42,446 nt of DNA, from the NCBI GenBank assembly GCA_903994795.1, contig CAJEYI010000007.1, positions 1 through 42,446 of the forward strand. The letters run 5' to 3'. This DNA is from an uncultured bacterium. Its GTDB lineage: Bacteria > Patescibacteriota > Minisyncoccia > Phycocordibacterales > Phycocordibacteraceae. The notes below the pieces were generated by a model that saw only the letters and a program-made list of their open reading frames with translations, searched no databases and was not told where the DNA came from. Position 1 is the stretch's first letter. Each line of letters starts with the position of its first letter. Positions 33,574-41,445 of this stretch are shown here, piece by piece. The position numbers and the translations under genes are program-made.

Positions 33574-34802
33574 TACTGGTAGTAATACTGATTTCCGTTG
33601 CTACTTACAGTAACTAGGTATGTAACGTAACTACTTGCTCCATTTGCACTCGTTGCTGTAATCCTAAGAGTGTATGACCCTGGTGTCTGATATACATGAG
33701 AGAACGAAAACGTTTGATTTCCATTTCCATATGACTGTTGAATATCTGAGTTGTTGGTGTAAATATCACCCCATGTAGCCGTAAGAGTTGTATTGCTGTA
33801 ATTTGTACCATTCACGGTTACTGTCCATGTATTTGCAGCCCCTGCTCGAACAACAGAAGGTCCTGAAATATTTGAAAGACTTACAGGGTTATATGAGTTG
33901 TAACCATTATTCCAATTGTAGTTATTATTCCAATTATTATTGTTACTGTTGTTCAATACAAATGAAAGCGAGTTACTTGAGATACCTTGAGCATTCTTAA
34001 CCATAACTGCATATGTGCCTGAGTAGTATCCCACAGGAACAGTGAACGTAAGTGTTGATCCGTCTGAGGAATACACACCAGAGACTAGTGTGTTTCCGAA
34101 GTAGACAGTATTACCTGTCGCACTGAAACCGTTTCCTCGAACAGTAAGCGTAGCGGTATTGTAGTTGTACGATGCTGATAGTGAGCTAATTACAACATTA
34201 TTGTAGGGGTTACAATTGTTACCGTAATTATTGTAATTGCCATAGCCATTATTCCAGCTATTGCAGATAATTGGTGCAGGTATTGGAACAATAGGAGCAA
34301 CGGGCACTATTGAATTATTTGTACACACATACGTACTGTTATAGGTACTACCTGTCCAGTAGCAGTTATTACCATTTGAATAACCAGTTACAGGATATGA
34401 GTACGGAGTCTGATATCCAGACCCACAGCTTTGCTGATTGATTGCGGCACGAGTGATTGGTCCAACTGTTCCAGTAATTTGGATGTTATGTGACTGCTGA
34501 TAGTTAATAACTGCGCCTAATGTCCCATTGTCATATGTACCAGAAACGCCAGAAAGGTATCCAGTCTGATTCAAGAATTGCTGAAGCTGAGTTACCTGAC
34601 CACCTGTGTATGAATCCATGGAACCTGGGCCCTGGAAGGCTGTAAGAGCGAGACAGGACTGATATTGACCCTGGTAGCTGTAGTTTCCGTAGTATGACTG
34701 CGCATGAGTAGAAACAGGTGTCCCTGCAGCAATAACTGCCAATGTGGCGACAAAACTCAAGAAAACAGTCGCGAAAAGTGAAGAAAATGGTGAGTTTTTC
34801 AT
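33570..34802 (-). CDS. Secreted peptidoglycan-binding protein with IPT/TIG- and PKD-like domains
   Basis: The 410-residue protein has a Sec signal (about 1-35, cut near STHAQS). A PG_binding_1 repeat follows (about 60-125: QVTQLQQFLNQTGYLSG, YDNGTLGAVINYQQSHNI, GTVGPITRAAIN). After an Asn/Tyr/Gly-rich linker comes an IPT/TIG-like domain (about 200-285), a second Asn-rich linker, and a PKD-like domain (about 305-405, with FSFSHVYQTPGSYTLRITAT). It should sit on the cell wall. The Asn/Tyr linkers are low-complexity and AT-rich. TAACCT (34811-34816) 8 nt upstream is a weak -10. Confidence 0.85.
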   Translation of the reverse strand: MKNSPFSSLFATVFLSFVATLAVIAAGTPVSTHAQSYYGNYSYQGQYQSCLALTAFQGPGSMDSYTGGQVTQLQQFLNQTGYLSGVSGTYDNGTLGAVINYQQSHNIQITGTVGPITRAAINQQSCGSGYQTPYSYPVTGYSNGNNCYWTGSTYNSTYVCTNNSIVPVAPIVPIPAPIICNSWNNGYGNYNNYGNNCNPYNNVVISSLSASYNYNTATLTVRGNGFSATGNTVYFGNTLVSGVYSSDGSTLTFTVPVGYYSGTYAVMVKNAQGISSNSLSFVLNNSNNNNWNNNYNWNNGYNSYNPVSLSNISGPSVVRAGAANTWTVTVNGTNYSNTTLTATWGDIYTNNSDIQQSYGNGNQTFSFSHVYQTPGSYTLRITATSANGASSYVTYLVTVSSNGNQYYYQY

Positions 34803-34867
34803 ATAAATGTAGGTTATAGTGGCATATTATGCCTTAAATCTATAAATTGCAATATTTCACTTTCAAT

Positions 34868-34905
34868 AGAAAAGACCGACGACCCATAAGTCGTTGGTCT
34901 TTTCT
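34868..34905. terminator. Bidirectional hairpin terminator
   Basis: AGAAAAGACCGACGAC (34868-34883) pairs with GTCGTTGGTCTTTTCT (34890-34905) over 16 bp including one G-U. The A-rich 5' arm and T-rich 3' arm allow termination in either direction. It lies after the DUF5666 gene (minus strand). Confidence 0.8.
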
Positions 34906-34923
34906 AAAGCAACTATCTAATTA

Positions 34924-35475
34924 CTATTTCTTATTTCGAGTAGTTGTTGCCATGTGATTCTTGTTCATTGGCATTTCGGCTGGAGGCAATGGCTTGCGGA
35001 CAGTGGTGAACCCATCCACCACCGTGGTTGCTGTTACGTCTGTTCCAGAGACAGTTCCTATTACAAGCACCGCATCACCCTGAGAAATATTTTCTATGGT
35101 AATTGGAGTAGAACTTGATACATTTCTTCCAAACTTAATAATTTTAGCGCCTGATGCATCTACGGTATAAGTAGATGTTGCGGTTACTGACTCACCTGTC
35201 TTCATCATAGGGATATTTCCACGACCCGTAACAGTAAGTGTAGTGCCTGATATTGATACAACCTTACCCAAAATTGCAGGTGGCTTATTAGCATTCATGC
35301 GCTCTTGAGTACTCGTTCCCATCATCCCCATATGTCCTTCAAGTGTTGTCGTGCCCTCATGCTGTCGAGGCATTGTTGATCCTTCTACTGGAGGAGGTGG
35401 TCCATGGTGCCCTCCAAAAACGCTACTAAAAAGCATTCCAAATCCAGTAAATGCACCTGCCATTAAATTCATCAT
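34924..35475 (-). CDS. Exported protein with a DUF5666-like domain
   Basis: The 183-residue protein has a hydrophobic N-terminus (MMNLMAGAFTGFGMLFSSVFGG), then a Met/His/Pro/Gly-rich stretch (22-65). A beta-rich domain (about 68-160) has the repeated pattern GKVVSISGTTLTVTGRG … ISQGDAVLVIGTVSGTDVTA, as in DUF5666. The function of the domain is unknown. The His/Met-rich part could bind metal, which is an inference. The signal region is short and may be an anchor. It lies between the pilin-like gene and a terminator. Confidence 0.72.
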   Translation of the reverse strand: MMNLMAGAFTGFGMLFSSVFGGHHGPPPPVEGSTMPRQHEGTTTLEGHMGMMGTSTQERMNANKPPAILGKVVSISGTTLTVTGRGNIPMMKTGESVTATSTYTVDASGAKIIKFGRNVSSSTPITIENISQGDAVLVIGTVSGTDVTATTVVDGFTTVRKPLPPAEMPMNKNHMATTTRNKK

Positions 35476-35546
35476 AGTTCTATAGAAGAGTTACAAATAA
35501 TTTGTTCGCTCATTGCGCTGCTGCGAGACTTATAAATTATAACACA

Positions 35547-36041
35547 CTAACAATCAGGAGCTCCTGTAGTTACGGCAGGTGTATTTACTTGCTTTGATGC
35601 ACCACTACTACTTACGCACCATGCTTTGGAAGGATCACTTGCGAGCGGAACCAGCACTTCCCAATATGTGAAGGAACCATTTGTATAAATACTACAGAGC
35701 ATTCTATTTACGTTTGCATTTAAGCCAGCCGAATTTGTTGCTGCTTTCATTGCATTAACGACAGAGGTGTCACCGAACAATCCAGTCCCAGGACCAGGAC
35801 CACAATAACTTCCTGCAGTTGTCGTTGTCGTTGTGCCCGTGCTTAACGTAGCTCCATAACCACTATTTGTATCGTAGTACAAATACGATTGTGTCAAAAT
35901 AGTTTTTAGATTTGCTTTGACGGCAGCATCGTTACCCTTAGATCTTGCTGCGCTAAGTGATGCTAAAACAACAGCTGAGAGCACTCCAATTATTGCGATG
36001 ACTACAAGAAGTTCGATAAGTGTAAAGGCGCGTGATTTCAT
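35547..36041 (-). CDS. Type IV pilin-like (pseudopilin) protein
   Basis: The 164-residue protein starts with the class III signal MKSRAFTLIELLVVIAIIGV. Cleavage before Phe6 by a prepilin peptidase would leave Phe1 and Glu5 of the mature pilin. The helix (6-35) is followed by a Thr/Ser/Gly-rich globular part with four Cys residues (YCGPGPG, MLCS, AWCVSS and C-terminal PDC), able to form two disulfides. It should assemble into a type IV pilus or a DNA-uptake pseudopilus. No other pilus gene is in the window. It stands alone between the two-component genes and the DUF5666 gene. Confidence 0.9.
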   Translation of the reverse strand: MKSRAFTLIELLVVIAIIGVLSAVVLASLSAARSKGNDAAVKANLKTILTQSYLYYDTNSGYGATLSTGTTTTTTAGSYCGPGPGTGLFGDTSVVNAMKAATNSAGLNANVNRMLCSIYTNGSFTYWEVLVPLASDPSKAWCVSSSGASKQVNTPAVTTGAPDC

Positions 36042-36124
36042 AGATATAGTTTCTTAAGACTTTATTAAGAATACCTTAATATTTGTAAAACCTATATGTT
36101 TTTATAGGGCTGTATGTGGATAAG

Positions 36125-37141
36125 TTATTTTAAAAAAGTAATTACGAATTTTGTTCCTTTAGAGCTTGTGTCCACACGCAGCAATGCTTTATGATATTCA
36201 ACAACTTCTTTAACAATACTGAGACCGAGACCAAAACCATTATGTGTCTGCTCACTTTTTTCCTCATTCTTCCCACGGAAAAATGGTTCGTAAATATACG
36301 GCAAATCTTTTTTTTGAATTCCACTTCCTGTATCTGTGACCAATAATTGCACACGGGATCCAGTTTCCTTTATACAAACTGACACAGTTCCACCTTTGGG
36401 ACTATGTGCAATTGCATTCTTTACTAAATTTATAAGCATCCCTTCTAGGGCAACTCTATTTCCTTTTATAGGAGCTGCTTTCTCTGCACTTAATTTCAAG
36501 ACAATGTCGTGTTCCGAGCCAACCTTTTGTAGCAAAGGCCACGTATTTTCTATTAATTCAGTTAGTGATATTGGTACGAGTTCAGGAATCTTCTTCTGTT
36601 CTCGAAGCAACGAATACGCGAGGAGAAACTGAATCGTGTCAGTCATTCTATTCACCTCTTCTAGATTACTTTTAATCAATTCAACGGCTTTTTCATTACT
36701 TAAGTCTTTACTATTGCGCAACGCAATCTCAGATGAATTTTTAATAATTGTGAGGGGAGTTCTTAATTCATGAGACACCGTTGCGACAAAACGTTTTTGT
36801 ATATCCCGAGTCCTCCGCACAGGAAGAAGAGCAAATTCGGCAAAGAAATACGACGACACCACAAATAGTGCACTCATTATATATCTGCGAATTATTAACT
36901 GTTTATGATACCAGGCAAATGCGTCTTCAACTGACTGCCCGCTTTGCATGACAGCTATATCATGTACAGTCCTAAGCGTAACTGATCCCAGCAACCATCC
37001 GAATGCAATAAATATCGCAAAGCCAATAAGTAAATACCAAAACATTATCTGAAGTCGCACCACAAAAAAACCATCTGTTTGAATCTTATTTTTGAATTGT
37101 GTAACCGAGTCCTCGAACTGTTCGTATAATTTTGTATTCAT
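36125..37141 (-). CDS. Sensor histidine kinase
   Basis: The start is placed at ATG 37141 (338 residues). Two membrane helices (about 30-52 and 87-106) flank a short outer loop of about 35 residues, so the sensor part is minimal. The HisKA domain has phospho-acceptor His124 in ATVSHELRTPLTIIKNSSEI. The HATPase domain has NLVKNAIAHSPKGG (N box), TDTGSGI (G1) and GFGLGLSIVKEVV (G2). It overlaps the response-regulator gene by 56 nt; there is no ribosome site before it, so coupling through that overlap is likely. Confidence 0.94.
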   Translation of the reverse strand: MNTKLYEQFEDSVTQFKNKIQTDGFFVVRLQIMFWYLLIGFAIFIAFGWLLGSVTLRTVHDIAVMQSGQSVEDAFAWYHKQLIIRRYIMSALFVVSSYFFAEFALLPVRRTRDIQKRFVATVSHELRTPLTIIKNSSEIALRNSKDLSNEKAVELIKSNLEEVNRMTDTIQFLLAYSLLREQKKIPELVPISLTELIENTWPLLQKVGSEHDIVLKLSAEKAAPIKGNRVALEGMLINLVKNAIAHSPKGGTVSVCIKETGSRVQLLVTDTGSGIQKKDLPYIYEPFFRGKNEEKSEQTHNGFGLGLSIVKEVVEYHKALLRVDTSSKGTKFVITFLK

Positions 37142-37760
37142 GATTATCGTCAATCTTTTTTCGTAAATTACTGATATGCACATCTACCACATTACTAAAT
37201 GATACCTCATTACTACCCCACAAACCCATACTAATCTCTTCGCGGGTAAGCGCGCGCTCAGAGTGCTCAATAAGCATTTTGAGAACATCGTATTCTGTTG
37301 GAGTCAGTAAAACATCCTCGCCTGCACGCACCACCTTTCTAGTGTTAGATTGGATACTTAGAGTATTAATCTTGATCTCATCTACGGTTTTTCCTCGTGA
37401 CCTTCTATCAAGCGCCCGTAGTCGTGCGAGCAACTCATCAAAAGAAAAGGGTTTCGTTAGGAAGTCATCTGCCCCACTATCAAGTGCTCGGACCTTATCC
37501 TCAACTGATTCACGGGCTGTGAGAATTAAAATTGGTAGTGCGATTCCATTTTTTCGCAAAGCATCACACACCTCAAAACCATTCTTACGAGGGAGCATTA
37601 AATCAAGAATTACGAGCGAATAGATCACACTATTTCTTAAAAGCTCTACTTCTGCAGTCTCACCATCATGGAACAGGCTTACCACATAACCTTCTGCCTC
37701 AAGTCCCTCCTTTATTATCGAGGCAAGTTTTTTTTCATCTTCAACAACTGCTATATGCAT
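37086..37760 (-). CDS. OmpR/PhoB-type response regulator
   Basis: The 224-residue protein has a receiver domain with E7/D8 (VVEDE), phospho-acceptor Asp53 (LVILDLMLP), Thr81 and Lys103 (FLTKPF). A winged-helix output domain follows (LTPTEYDVLKMLIEH, SFSNVVDVHISNLRKKID, IRTVRGLGYTI). It pairs with the kinase downstream. Its -10 TATTCT (37767-37772) lies 6 nt before the ATG, inside the 3' end of the EVE gene, which it overlaps by 10 nt. Targets cannot be told from the sequence. Confidence 0.95.
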   Translation of the reverse strand: MHIAVVEDEKKLASIIKEGLEAEGYVVSLFHDGETAEVELLRNSVIYSLVILDLMLPRKNGFEVCDALRKNGIALPILILTARESVEDKVRALDSGADDFLTKPFSFDELLARLRALDRRSRGKTVDEIKINTLSIQSNTRKVVRAGEDVLLTPTEYDVLKMLIEHSERALTREEISMGLWGSNEVSFSNVVDVHISNLRKKIDDNHEYKIIRTVRGLGYTIQK

Positions 37761-38218
37761 ACAGATAGAATAGCAGTAAATTCCTGAGGTGTAACTGGAG
37801 TTATAGATAGTCGATTCCCAGGCTGGAGTACTTTCATAGTAGATAAATTTTTGTGTTCTCGCATTTCATGAAGCAATAGCGGTTTTTTAAACCTTCTATC
37901 AAAGCCAATATCAACAAGATACCAAACGGGCTTCGCTTGCGAAGCCCGTGGTTCAAAATACTCACTTTTTGAATGAAACTGCGTTTCGTCTGGATATGAC
38001 TCCGAGACGACTTTTGCGAGTCCGTACACACCTGGCTCTTTACAGCTCGAGTGATAAAACAGCACCTCATCCCCGATATGCATTTCATCTCGCATGTAGT
38101 TCCGGGCTTGAAAGTTCCGTATACCAGTCCATGCTGTTTTCTTGTCAGCGCATAAGTTCGAGATTGAATATGTTGTAGGCTCACTTTTAATGAGCCAGTA
38201 TTGTTTCGTTGCCGTCAT
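37751..38218 (-). CDS. EVE domain protein
   Basis: The 155-residue protein matches the EVE (PUA-like) fold: YWLIKSEPTTYSI, the motif AWTGIRNFQARNYMRDEMHIGDEVLFYHSS, then GVYGLAKVVSE and PVWYLVDIGF. EVE domains bind modified bases in DNA or RNA (thymocyte nuclear protein 1 is the human member). The gene holds a perfect 11-bp hairpin (37926-37949) in its coding sequence. It is divergent from the DUF167 gene with a shared -10 region. It is followed by the response regulator, which overlaps its end. Confidence 0.9.
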   Translation of the reverse strand: MTATKQYWLIKSEPTTYSISNLCADKKTAWTGIRNFQARNYMRDEMHIGDEVLFYHSSCKEPGVYGLAKVVSESYPDETQFHSKSEYFEPRASQAKPVWYLVDIGFDRRFKKPLLLHEMREHKNLSTMKVLQPGNRLSITPVTPQEFTAILSVCI

Positions 38219-38223
38219 GCGTA

Positions 38224-38230
38224 TATTCTA
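38224..38230. promoter_or_regulatory. Shared, overlapping -10 of the EVE and DUF167 genes
   Basis: Plus strand TATTCT (38224-38229) ends 7 nt before the ATG at 38237. Minus strand TAGAAT (38225-38230) ends 6 nt before the ATG at 38218. The two hexamers overlap by five bases. The whole intergenic region is 18 nt, so both genes are predicted to be leaderless. Confidence 0.65.
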
Positions 38231-38236
38231 ACCTAT

Positions 38237-38458
38237 ATGAAAATCTCTGTCCGTGTCAAAACAAACGCAAAGACAGATTCCGTGGAGGAACTTAATGAGT
38301 CCGCAATGTATAAAGTTTCAGTCAAAGCATCTCCAATTGATGGTGAGGCGAATGATGCCGTGATCAAACTTCTCGCAAAGCATTTTAAAATTAAGCCGTA
38401 CGATGTTCAGATACTTTCCGGACACACTTCGAAGCAAAAACTGATTAAAATTATGTAA
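38237..38458 (+). CDS. DUF167 (YggU family) protein
   Basis: The start at ATG 38237 gives 73 residues. It matches the family: VRVKTNAKTDSVEEL, YKVSVKASPIDGEAND, then VIKLLAKHFKIKPYDVQILSGHTSKQKLIKI (the family has G-x-x-S/T-R-x-K-x-x-x-I). Function is unknown. Its last 8 nt overlap the end of the convergent 91-residue gene. Confidence 0.9.
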   Translation: MKISVRVKTNAKTDSVEELNESAMYKVSVKASPIDGEANDAVIKLLAKHFKIKPYDVQILSGHTSKQKLIKIM

Positions 38459-38726
38459 TGTCCCAATTACCACTAGTTGTGTCTAATGATTCTTCTATGC
38501 GACCTTCTAGATACAAGATTCTTGCCTCAATCCCATTAACTTCTAAAGTATCAAAAACTTTCCCTAAATCGGCCTCTATTTCGAGAATCTTTTGAGATGT
38601 AGTTGATAAATCGAGCTTATTTCTTTCAGCAATATCTTTAATAGTCGCAATTCGCCTTGAAAGCGAATCTTTTCTTTCTCTTAGAATCTGCTCTTGGGAT
38701 TTATACCAACGTTCCTCTCCGCTCAT
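38451..38726 (-). CDS. Small coiled-coil protein of unknown function
   Basis: The 91-residue protein is charged and predicted helical, with heptad-like spacing (ILRERKDSLSRRIATI, LGKVFDTLEVNGIEARI). There is no signal or membrane segment. I recognise no family. TAGCAT (38733-38738) ends exactly 6 nt before the ATG. The overlap with the DUF167 stop is convergent. Confidence 0.6.
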   Translation of the reverse strand: MSGEERWYKSQEQILRERKDSLSRRIATIKDIAERNKLDLSTTSQKILEIEADLGKVFDTLEVNGIEARILYLEGRIEESLDTTSGNWDIT

Positions 38727-38760
38727 GTGCTTATGCTACCACATTTCCATCTGAAATTTG

Positions 38761-39765
38761 CTAGTTAATCTCAATATCCACATACGCAATCTGGGGGAAC
38801 TTGCTAATAATCTCCTGTTCTATCGTGTTGATTCGGTTTCCTACAAGCCGTGGTATTCGGTCAGTCGTTCTAAACATTAGTTTAGTAAATTCCTTAAAGC
38901 TGTCTTTAATTGTGTCAAACTCTTCCTTAAGGTCTCCATCATCATATATTTCCTCATAGAGCGGTGTACCATTCCACTCGACTGCTGCAAAGATTCTGTA
39001 CTTATGCACGTCAACTGCCACTGATTTAAATTCGATGACATGCTCAATACACGGATCCTTCCCTAGTAACTCAATGATGTCCTCAATCACATCCTCGCTT
39101 AAAGGTTTTCCGATGATGTACTGATGATTTTTTATAATTAGCAGCACTGCCAAAAATCCTAGTGCTAAACCAACTGCGATTCCACCAACAGCGTCATACC
39201 TCGCATCACCAGTTGCATACGTGAGGAACTGGGCAATTAAGGCGAATACGACCCCGCACACAGCTACACCGTCTTCATAGATTACGGCAAGCAAGACTGG
39301 ATCAGCATTTTCAAATATTTCAAAAGAAAGTGGCTTTTCATTTCTGAGCTCATCAATTGCGAGCAGTAACGTAATTCCTTCAATTACCAATGCCACCAGT
39401 AAGACCAGCACACCAAGCAAACTAAATACCTGCACATCATGTTCAGGTGAAATGATAGATGCGATTGAATGATATATCGTAATCCCGGAACCTATAAACA
39501 AAACCCCACATGCAGATATAAGTGACCAGAAAAATCTCTCAATTCCGTAGCCATACCCGTGAATATCATCAGCTGGCCTTTTGGACCGCTGAATCCCCAC
39601 AAGAAGCAAGGACTGATTTAGTGTGTCAGCGATACTATGTACACTCTCAGCAAACATGCTGACCGATCCGGTTGCGACAGAAACACCCGTCTTAATAAAT
39701 GCCAGAAATAAATTCCCGACTAATGCGGCAACCACTGATTTTTTCCCTTGTGCTTGCTCATTCAT
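38761..39765 (-). CDS. Cation diffusion facilitator (ZnT9-like)
   Basis: The 334-residue protein has six membrane helices. The metal-site motif HxxxD is seen in ESVHSIADTLNQS, followed by KRPADDIHGYGYGIERFFWSL. Helix 5 reads DPVLLAVIYEDGVAVCGV, the E-D form typical of the ZnT9-like branch instead of the D-x3-D/H-x3-D of Zn exporters. A cytosolic C-terminal domain (about 215-334) follows. Substrate (Zn2+, Mn2+ or Fe2+) cannot be told. It lies 2 nt after the HD gene. Confidence 0.9.
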   Translation of the reverse strand: MNEQAQGKKSVVAALVGNLFLAFIKTGVSVATGSVSMFAESVHSIADTLNQSLLLVGIQRSKRPADDIHGYGYGIERFFWSLISACGVLFIGSGITIYHSIASIISPEHDVQVFSLLGVLVLLVALVIEGITLLLAIDELRNEKPLSFEIFENADPVLLAVIYEDGVAVCGVVFALIAQFLTYATGDARYDAVGGIAVGLALGFLAVLLIIKNHQYIIGKPLSEDVIEDIIELLGKDPCIEHVIEFKSVAVDVHKYRIFAAVEWNGTPLYEEIYDDGDLKEEFDTIKDSFKEFTKLMFRTTDRIPRLVGNRINTIEQEIISKFPQIAYVDIEIN

Positions 39766-39767
39766 AT

Positions 39768-40376
39768 TTATATCAACATGTCGTTATCGAGTCTTTCAGT
39801 GGTTTGCACTGTTGATGCATCTATTTGAAGCACCTTTTGAGCTCGCGCATACTCACGATCAAACGCCTCATCAAGAACTGTACTTAATCCCTTGCACTCT
39901 TTTGCAATTTTATATGCTCCAATCACATAGTTCCTTCGACCATCAAGAGTCCAATCCACTTTAGGATCTACCGTAACCCTTCGCACATTTGAGGTCTGAT
40001 CTGCAAGTTTAATTCGTCGCGCGCTCTCGCTTTCGTGACGTATACGCTCGGCTTGTATTTTTTTACGCTCAGCTGTCGGTATAAATTTTAAATCATCAGC
40101 GTCAGTAAGTTCGTGTACAAGTTGCGCAACGTCCTCTCCGAAATCCCGCGCAACGTCCGCAACAGTCATTGGCGTATCTTCGACTAAGTCATGAAGCCAT
40201 CCAGCAGCGATTTCCACATCTGAACCTCCGGACACCCACACAAGATCAGCCACCTCCTGCAAATGTTCAATTGATAATCGAATATGTCCATTTACGCTCT
40301 TAAAACTCATACCACTGTGCGCACTACGCGCGAGCTTTGCAGCTCGTTGTACGAGATCGTCCTTATCGTTTGTCAT
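39768..40376 (-). CDS. HD-domain hydrolase (MESH1/SpoT-hydrolase-like)
   Basis: The 202-residue protein has the HD pattern AAGWLHDLVEDTPMT, preceded by IRLSIEHLQEVADL and followed by ARRIKLADQTSNVR. This order matches the hydrolase half of Rel/SpoT and stand-alone MESH1, which remove pyrophosphate from (p)ppGpp or NADPH phosphate. No synthetase domain is present. The substrate is an inference. The ATG lies 7 nt below TAAAAT (40384-40389). The CDF gene follows after 2 nt. Confidence 0.82.
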   Translation of the reverse strand: MTNDKDDLVQRAAKLARSAHSGMSFKSVNGHIRLSIEHLQEVADLVWVSGGSDVEIAAGWLHDLVEDTPMTVADVARDFGEDVAQLVHELTDADDLKFIPTAERKKIQAERIRHESESARRIKLADQTSNVRRVTVDPKVDWTLDGRRNYVIGAYKIAKECKGLSTVLDEAFDREYARAQKVLQIDASTVQTTERLDNDMLI

Positions 40377-40386
40377 ATTCGAGATT

Positions 40387-40839
40387 TTACCACAAACCAG
40401 AGTTCCGCAGCGCCTTCTCTATTGCCCATTGCTGTGATTTGAGATGCATTCTTTCCCTAATTTCCTCAATCTGTACCCACCCAACAGGATATACGTGCCC
40501 ATCACTATAGGTCGGCTCATTTTTTGCACCAAGTTCAACTACGTAGAAATATCCAACCTTCTTCATGTGAAATTGCTTATCTGGAACTTCTACGTATTCA
40601 ATTGCAGAACCAAGACTTTTGTATGATGAAATTTCATACCCTGTTTCCTCTAAAAACTCTCTCCTCAGAGCCTGCTCTATTGTTTCGTCTTTTTCCACTC
40701 CACCACCTGGCAAGAAATAACCAATGTGTGCAGTCTCTATGAGAACAGAGTCACCTTGAATGACTACGCCGTACGCTCCATGTCGTTCAATATAGTCTAT
40801 GCCCTCCTGCTTAATACCAAACTCCATATAATCTTTCAT
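40387..40839 (-). CDS. NUDIX hydrolase
   Basis: The 150-residue protein carries a complete Nudix box, G-x5-E-x7-RE-x2-EE-x-G: GGVEKDETIEQALRREFLEE followed by TGYEI (about residues 47-71). The box binds Mg2+ and hydrolyses nucleoside diphosphates linked to another group. The substrate cannot be predicted. It lies 24 nt downstream of the HAD gene and 10 nt upstream of the HD gene, so the three hydrolases may form one unit. Confidence 0.92.
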   Translation of the reverse strand: MKDYMEFGIKQEGIDYIERHGAYGVVIQGDSVLIETAHIGYFLPGGGVEKDETIEQALRREFLEETGYEISSYKSLGSAIEYVEVPDKQFHMKKVGYFYVVELGAKNEPTYSDGHVYPVGWVQIEEIRERMHLKSQQWAIEKALRNSGLW

Positions 40840-40863
40840 ATTTAAACAATGTTAAATAAATCT

Positions 40864-41424
40864 TTATAGACCTAATACTTTTCGTAGTTCTGATATCGAT
40901 ACATACAGGTGACCTTCCATTCCCACGTTTCTAGCACCATCAACATTTGCCTGACTATCATCAATCATCATTGCTTCACTTGGAGCAATTTCCATGCGAG
41001 AAATCATTTCATTATAAATTTCTGGTTCCGGCTTAGCATGACCAACCTCACTCGACACTACAACATGATCAAAAATATCTACCGTACCTGAAAGAGCCAT
41101 TACCGTATGGAAGAATGGAGACGTTGCATTAGAAAGCAGTCCGATTTTGTACTCACTTTTCAATTCCCGAATAAGACCTATAAGTTCTGTGTTGAAACGA
41201 ACATGTGCTAGCCAGTCTTTTTCAATTTCTTCGGGAGACACCTTTGCCATAACAGCAAGCTCGTCAAACAACTCCTTTTGGGAAATAACTCCACAGTCTG
41301 CAGGACGCAAATATTGATGCCTAAGCTCATTACCCTTTTCAGCAAAATGCTCTTCAAACCAAAAGGGTGATATTTCCGAGCATACAACTCCGAAGAAATC
41401 AAAAATTAACGCCTTGGGTTTCAT
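40864..41424 (-). CDS. HAD-superfamily (class IA) hydrolase
   Basis: The 186-residue protein has HAD motifs: I FDFFGVV (nucleophile Asp9), II LLSNAT, III Lys in HAKPEPEIY, IV MIDDSQANV. The usual general acid two residues after the nucleophile (D-x-D) is Phe11. Several HAD-IA phosphatases with D-F-F or D-L-G have this change, which may mean slow turnover or a phosphate-transfer role. A small helical cap lies between motifs I and II. TATATT (41431-41436) ends 6 nt before the ATG. Confidence 0.9.
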   Translation of the reverse strand: MKPKALIFDFFGVVCSEISPFWFEEHFAEKGNELRHQYLRPADCGVISQKELFDELAVMAKVSPEEIEKDWLAHVRFNTELIGLIRELKSEYKIGLLSNATSPFFHTVMALSGTVDIFDHVVVSSEVGHAKPEPEIYNEMISRMEIAPSEAMMIDDSQANVDGARNVGMEGHLYVSISELRKVLGL

Positions 41425-41445
41425 ATATCAAATATAGCAGTCTTT

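Noticed and set aside
35476-35500. Second ECF-type promoter (TGTAAC before the DUF5666 gene)
   Set aside because: There is no CGTC at 16-17 nt spacing, so the match is half a promoter.
38201-38236. Upstream start for the DUF167 gene
   Set aside because: It would overlap the EVE start, and the residues added do not belong to the family; ATG 38237 has a -10 at leaderless distance.
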